Assembly (NCBI RefSeq): GCF_008728515.1
Contig: NC_044988.1
Location: 34,761,159 to 34,825,158, forward strand
DNA: 64,000 nt
From: Papio anubis
Taxonomy: Eukaryota > Chordata > Mammalia > Primates > Cercopithecidae
Reading direction: 5' to 3'
Below the pieces are notes generated by a model. That model saw only the letters and a program-made list of their open reading frames with translations, did no database searches and was not told where the DNA came from. Positions within the stretch are counted from its first letter, which is position 1. The number at the start of each line of letters is the position of its first letter. This document shows positions 59,966 to 64,000 of this stretch, piece after piece. The position numbers and the translations under genes were made by a program.

Positions 59966-60256
59966 AGCTGGGTGCAGTGTTCATGCTGGTAATCCCAGCA
60001 CTCTGGGAGGCAAAGGCGAGAGGATAGCTTGAGCCCAGGGAGTTTGAGACCAGCCTGGGCAACATTGTGGGATCCTGTCTCTATAAAATACTTCAAAAAA
60101 TTATCGACATGGTGGTGCACACCTGTGGTCCCAGCTACTTGGAGGCCGAGGTGGGATAAGCCTGAGAGGTCAAGACTAAAGCTACCCATAATTGTGACAC
60201 TGCACTCCAGCCTGGATGACAGAGGGAGAACCCCTTTCAAAAAAAAAAAAAAAAGT
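59966..60256 (+). mobile_element. Alu (older), sense; right arm of an inverted pair
   Basis: 'gctgggtgcagtgttcatgc' to a poly-A at 60,240. Opposite orientation to the Alu just upstream. Confidence 0.9.
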
Positions 60257-60562
60257 CAGGGGGAAGACATGAAGAAACAAAGCAAGACAAATGAATAGCC
60301 AATAAGCACTTGAAAAAGTGTTCTACACCATTAATTTTCAAAGAAATGCAAGAGATATTACTAAACATCCATTAGAAATGATGAGATGAAAAACAACTAA
60401 CAGCAACTGGAAATAGCCCAAGCGTCCATCAGTAGAAGAACGATAAACCACGGTATCGTCATACAATAACTACTACTCAGCAACAGAAGGGAACAAAGTG
60501 CTGACACTCTAAACAACATAGGTAAATCCCAAACACCTTCTGCTTAATAACTCAGAACACTA

Positions 60563-61160
60563 CAGACAGTCATCCCTTGGTATCTGTGGGGAACTGGTTC
60601 CAGGACCCACTGTAGAAACCAATCTATGTATATTCAAGTCCTTTATACAAAAAGGCACAGTATTTGTATATGACCTACACATATCCTCCCCTATATTTTA
60701 AAGTGCCTCACGATTACTTATAATACCTAACACAATGTAAATGCTATGTAAATAGTTGCTATACCACATTGCTTTTTTATTTGTATTATTTTGGTTTTTT
60801 TGTTTTTGTTTTTTTTTTGAGACAGAGTCACCCAGGCTGGCGTGCAGTGGCACAATCTCAGCTCACTGCAACCTCCGCCTCAGTCTCCTGGGTAGCTGGG
60901 ATTACAGGTGTCCACCACCACGCCCAGCTAATTTTTGTATTTTTAGTAGAGACGGGGTTTCACCATGTTGGCCAAGCTGGTCTCGAACTCCTGACCTCAA
61001 GAGGGCCCACCTTTGCCTCCCGAAGTGCTGGAATTGCAGGTGTGAGCCACTGTGCCCGGCCTGTTGTATTGTTATTATCTGGAGTTTTTATGAATATTTT
61101 CAATCCACAGCTGGTAGAATCTCTGGATATGGAATCCACAGACCCAGAGAGCTGACTATA
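60563..61160 (+). repeat. MER2-like (Tigger) DNA transposon interrupted by an Alu
   Basis: The left end is 'cagtcatcccttggtatctg'. The right end is 'ccacagacccagagagctga', then 'cta' and TA. The ends are inverted repeats. The Alu at 60,799-61,063 splits it. Confidence 0.75.
60799..61063 (-). mobile_element. Alu, antisense, inside the MER2-like element
   Basis: A poly-T then 'gagacagagtcacccaggct' to 'ccactgtgcccggcc'. It has a deletion in the right arm region. Confidence 0.9.
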
Positions 61161-61552
61161 CTGGATGATTCCATTTACATGAAATTCAAGAAAAGGCCAA
61201 ACTAATCTGTGAATGTACAAATCAGAGTGGTTGCTTCTGGAGACTGATTAAAAACATCATAAAGGAGCTTTGTGGGGTGATGGAAATGTTTTATATCTTC
61301 ATAAGAGATGAGGGTTACATGGGTATATATCTGCTTTTACCAAAACTAACTGAACTGTATAAGATCTTTACATTTCATTGTATGTAAATCAGGCCTTAAA
61401 AAAATAAAGTAGGCAAGGGGAAAAGTTATATTTAAAAATACTTTTCACTCATGGAAGTCCCAGACAACTTTCTATCAGGGGAAGAGTACTCAGAAAAAAA
61501 AAGTATAGAGTGAACAGTTACAGGAACAGCTGAAGTGAACTTCCTATATTAG

Positions 61553-61975
61553 CATTCTCCAGAGAAACCAACAGGATATGTACAGAGATATGAGAGAGAG
61601 ACAGAGAGAGAGAGATTGATTGGGATTTATTTTAAGGAACTGGCTTACATGATTGTTGAGGCTGGTAAGTCCAAAATTTGAAGGATAGGCAGGCAGGCTG
61701 AAGGAAAAAGTCGCAGTATGAGACTGAAGGCAGTCTACTAGCAGAATTCCCCATTCGCTCTCCTTGGGGAAGGTCAGTCTTTTTCTTAAGGCCTTCACTG
61801 ACGGAATGAGGCTCACTTACATTATGGAGGGCAATCTGCTTTACTCGAAGTCACTGATTTGCATGTTAATCTTATCCAGAAAATATTTTCAGAGAAACAT
61901 CTAGGATGGCATTTGACCAAATATCTGGGTGCTGTGGTCTACCCAAGTTGACACACAAAATAAATTCCCAAAAAG
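61553..61975. repeat. Interspersed repeat, family uncertain
   Basis: 'attctccagagaaaccaaca', 'ttattttaaggaactggctt' and 'gaggctggtaagtccaaaat' recall a common old mammalian repeat. It includes a GA-rich tract at 61,590-61,615. Confidence 0.5.
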
Positions 61976-62169
61976 ACATTAGAAAGGGAGAGACCATCCT
62001 GGTTTGCTCACTTTTTAAAACAGCTCACAAGCAAGCAAACTCTTGACAGCTTTTGAAGAGGAGAAACTGTCATATGTCTTGAAATTTCTCCTCCTCCTTT
62101 CTCAAGCATCTGTCTCCCTACTAAGCCCAAGCAGACTGCTTTAAAAGAAAAATAATTGCTAAATTTAAC

Positions 62170-62720
62170 AATTCAACACACGTCTTGAGAACCCATCAAG
62201 TGCCAGTGATTATACTGGATGCCAAGAATACAGAGATAAATGAAAACCCATTCATGTCTGCCTCCCTTTAATTCTAAAGGAAAACAAAGACATAAACTAC
62301 ATAATCGTGATACAAGATGGTCAGTGTTACAACAGATATATACAAAGGGAGGAAGAAGTGGAAGGATGGCAGTTGCTCACTTAATTGGAAATGATGGGAG
62401 AGAAGGGCAGAGAAATCTTCATATTTTGCCAAGAAGAGAAGGGTAGAGTCTGGGTAGGAGGTAGTATCAAGAGAGTATCACTCATACCAGAAGTAAGAGT
62501 GTGTATTGGGCACAAATAAGGGTTGGATATGGCTATGCAGTGCAAGGAGAGTGCTGAAAAAAATCCTGAAATATACACAAAGTCCAGACTACTAAGGACC
62601 TAACATGTTTTGCCAAGTAATTTGAACTTACTCTCCAGGCAATAGGAAATCCATTAAAAGTTTTTTAATGGGGAAGTGACATAATGAAATCGATATTTGA
62701 AAGATAAGCTGGCAGCACCA
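62170..62720. repeat. Ancient repeat, tentative
   Basis: 'atcaagtgccagtgattata' and 'tggatgccaagaatacagag' resemble ancient repeat copies such as the one near 14,800. Confidence 0.4.
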
Positions 62721-63099
62721 TAAAGAATATCTTAGAAAGAAGTTTTACAGGCCAAAACATAAGTTAAGAAGCTGGAAGACCTAACTACTAGTTTTAAAGA
62801 TGGAAAAGGGAATAAAATGTACCAAAAAAGATAAAGTCATAATGCCAGGCCAAATGCTACTGGATCTGACAATGAACCAATATCTGACACTAAAAGTTTT
62901 TCAGTAAATCTTAAAAATCATAACCAGTCTCAACTTCTTTGAGAAACAATATATGGCTCCTAAATTGCTGGCCAATTTAACACTTAAACTTTAGGGTAAG
63001 AAAAACCACATGCAACTTATTAAAAGGTTTAAGAAGTGAAGGAGCAGGAAAAAAAGATGGTCATATGACTTACCTATTGTTTAAAAGGTCAACTTTATA

Positions 63100-64000
63100 G
63101 AATTCCAGGGAGGAATGAATTGAGAATATTATGTTGTAAGGTATCTGAACTACCATGAAGCAGTACAGTGTTATCTGAAAGCAGACTTACTGCAAGCTCC
63201 ATAGCAACCACTAAAATAAGTATAATTGTTATAATAAGAATATTAAAAAAAGAACAATACACAATGCTCAATTAAAACCTGAGAAGGCAAGTATAATACA
63301 GATCAGAAACTCAGATTTACATATAACAAAAGCAAGCACACTAGAGAGGGAATGAGGTAAAATAAAAACTCATTTTTCCTATTCTTAATTGATCTAACAG
63401 ATAACAGTTTTTCAAAATAATAGCAACAATGTATGTGGTTATGTATACTTATATGTGTGCATTGTGTGTACATACTGTGTATGTGCACACGCACTTCTGT
63501 ATAAGTGAGATAAATGCTAGCAATGTTACAAGAGATGGGACGGAGAAATTAGGATTATTTTGTTTTTGTAAGTTATTCATACTCCCTGTGATGCAGAAAA
63601 GTATTATTCAAAAGTGGGCTTGCACAGTTGTAAATGTGTATTGCAGACGACAGGGCAGCCACTAAAAAAAGGTTTAAAAAAAAAAAAGTAGTATAACTGA
63701 CATGCTAAGAAAGGAGAGAAAACCAAATCATATAAAATGTCCAATTAAAACTACTAAAGGAAGAAAAAGAGTGGAAGACAAAAACAAGAGCAAAGAACAA
63801 GGGCAACAAACAGAAAATAGTTAACGAATATGGTAGCTACTAATTCAACTATATTAATAATCACTTTGAATGTCAATGTCTAAACATACAAATTAAAAGA
63901 CAGAGTGTCAGAGTGGATCAAAAAACAAGACTCCACTATGTGTTGTCTACAGAAAACCCATTTTAACTATGAAGACACATAGATTAAGAGTCAATGGATG
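63100..64000 (+). repeat. Old L1 (L1M-type), sense, cut by the window edge
   Basis: The end of the window reads as degenerate L1 ('gactccactatgtgttgtct', 'agaaaacccattttaacta'). A TG/TA-rich tract sits at 63,430-63,495. Confidence 0.7.

Larger units (their letters stand above)
51480..61430 (+). repeat. Old L1 (L1M/HAL1-like), sense, heavily interrupted
   Basis: ORF1-like remnants lie at about 51,500-52,480. An endonuclease-like block is at about 53,250-53,730, and an RT-like block at 55,450-56,150 ('ccaggccctgatggcgttca', 'agacaaggatgctcactata', 'tttgcagatgatatg'). The C-terminal part is 58,385-59,620 and 60,270-60,560. The 3' UTR is 61,161-61,430, ending in an AATAAA region. Roughly 4.8 kb of L1 is spread over 10 kb by nested insertions. 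I treat it as one element because segment order and strand are consistent; some segments could be separate copies. Confidence 0.7.

Noticed and set aside
1..64000. CRISPR array, operon, riboswitch, tRNA or rRNA
   Set aside because: Nothing of the kind was seen; the regularly recurring sequences are Alu and L1 copies of a primate nuclear genome.

Overview
This is nuclear DNA from a primate, most probably an Old World monkey (macaque or baboon type). It is intron-rich, AT-rich and packed with Alu, L1, MaLR/THE1 and old DNA transposons. Three young AluY copies (about 8,894-9,192, 33,155-33,459 and 42,016-42,314) share the variants I associate with cercopithecoid AluYR subfamilies: 'ctcaagcctg' near the 5' end and 'gagatcc(g/a)g' in the right arm. 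The window corresponds to the human 9p24.1 region. The species call is inference.

Left half (1 to about 32.5 kb, + strand): the 3' three quarters of RIC1 (KIAA1432/CIP150), a RAB6A GEF subunit. Seventeen consecutive coding exons were mapped by hand from splice sites and codon phase. They total 3,223 coding bases (about 1,073 codons plus stop) and end at a stop at 30,705-30,707. This fits a family length of about 1,423 residues, so roughly the first 350 residues (5' exons and promoter) lie upstream of the window. The 3' UTR carries a proximal and a distal poly(A) signal.

Middle (about 32.5-47.5 kb): the intergenic space between two convergent genes is almost entirely L1. An ancient antisense L1 is split by a nearly full-length younger antisense L1 (34.9-40.9 kb) that carries an apparent short 3' transduction. 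Then come an AluJ, a young AluY, and an internally deleted sense-strand L1 (42.3-46.9 kb). The two younger L1s lie head to head as a large inverted repeat.

Right part (about 47.5-64 kb, minus strand): the 3' end of ERMP1, an ER M28-family metallopeptidase. It comprises a probable 2.5 kb 3' UTR, the last two coding exons (50,071-50,235 and 50,357-50,520), and what is probably one long upstream intron running off the window. That intron holds an old L1 (about 51.5-61.4 kb) broken up by at least four Alu insertions, an inverted Alu pair, a TA-flanked DNA transposon, a MER2-like element, and a hAT element that itself contains a THE1 retroelement.

No bacterial-type genes, CRISPR arrays, structural RNA genes or CpG-island promoters were seen. 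I found no convincing novel molecular system. The most interesting items are a very short (86 bp) RIC1 intron with a weak 3' splice site and an open reading frame through it, the 3' transduction, an apparently re-used L1/Alu integration site, a microhomology-type internal L1 deletion, and the deep nesting of elements near ERMP1.
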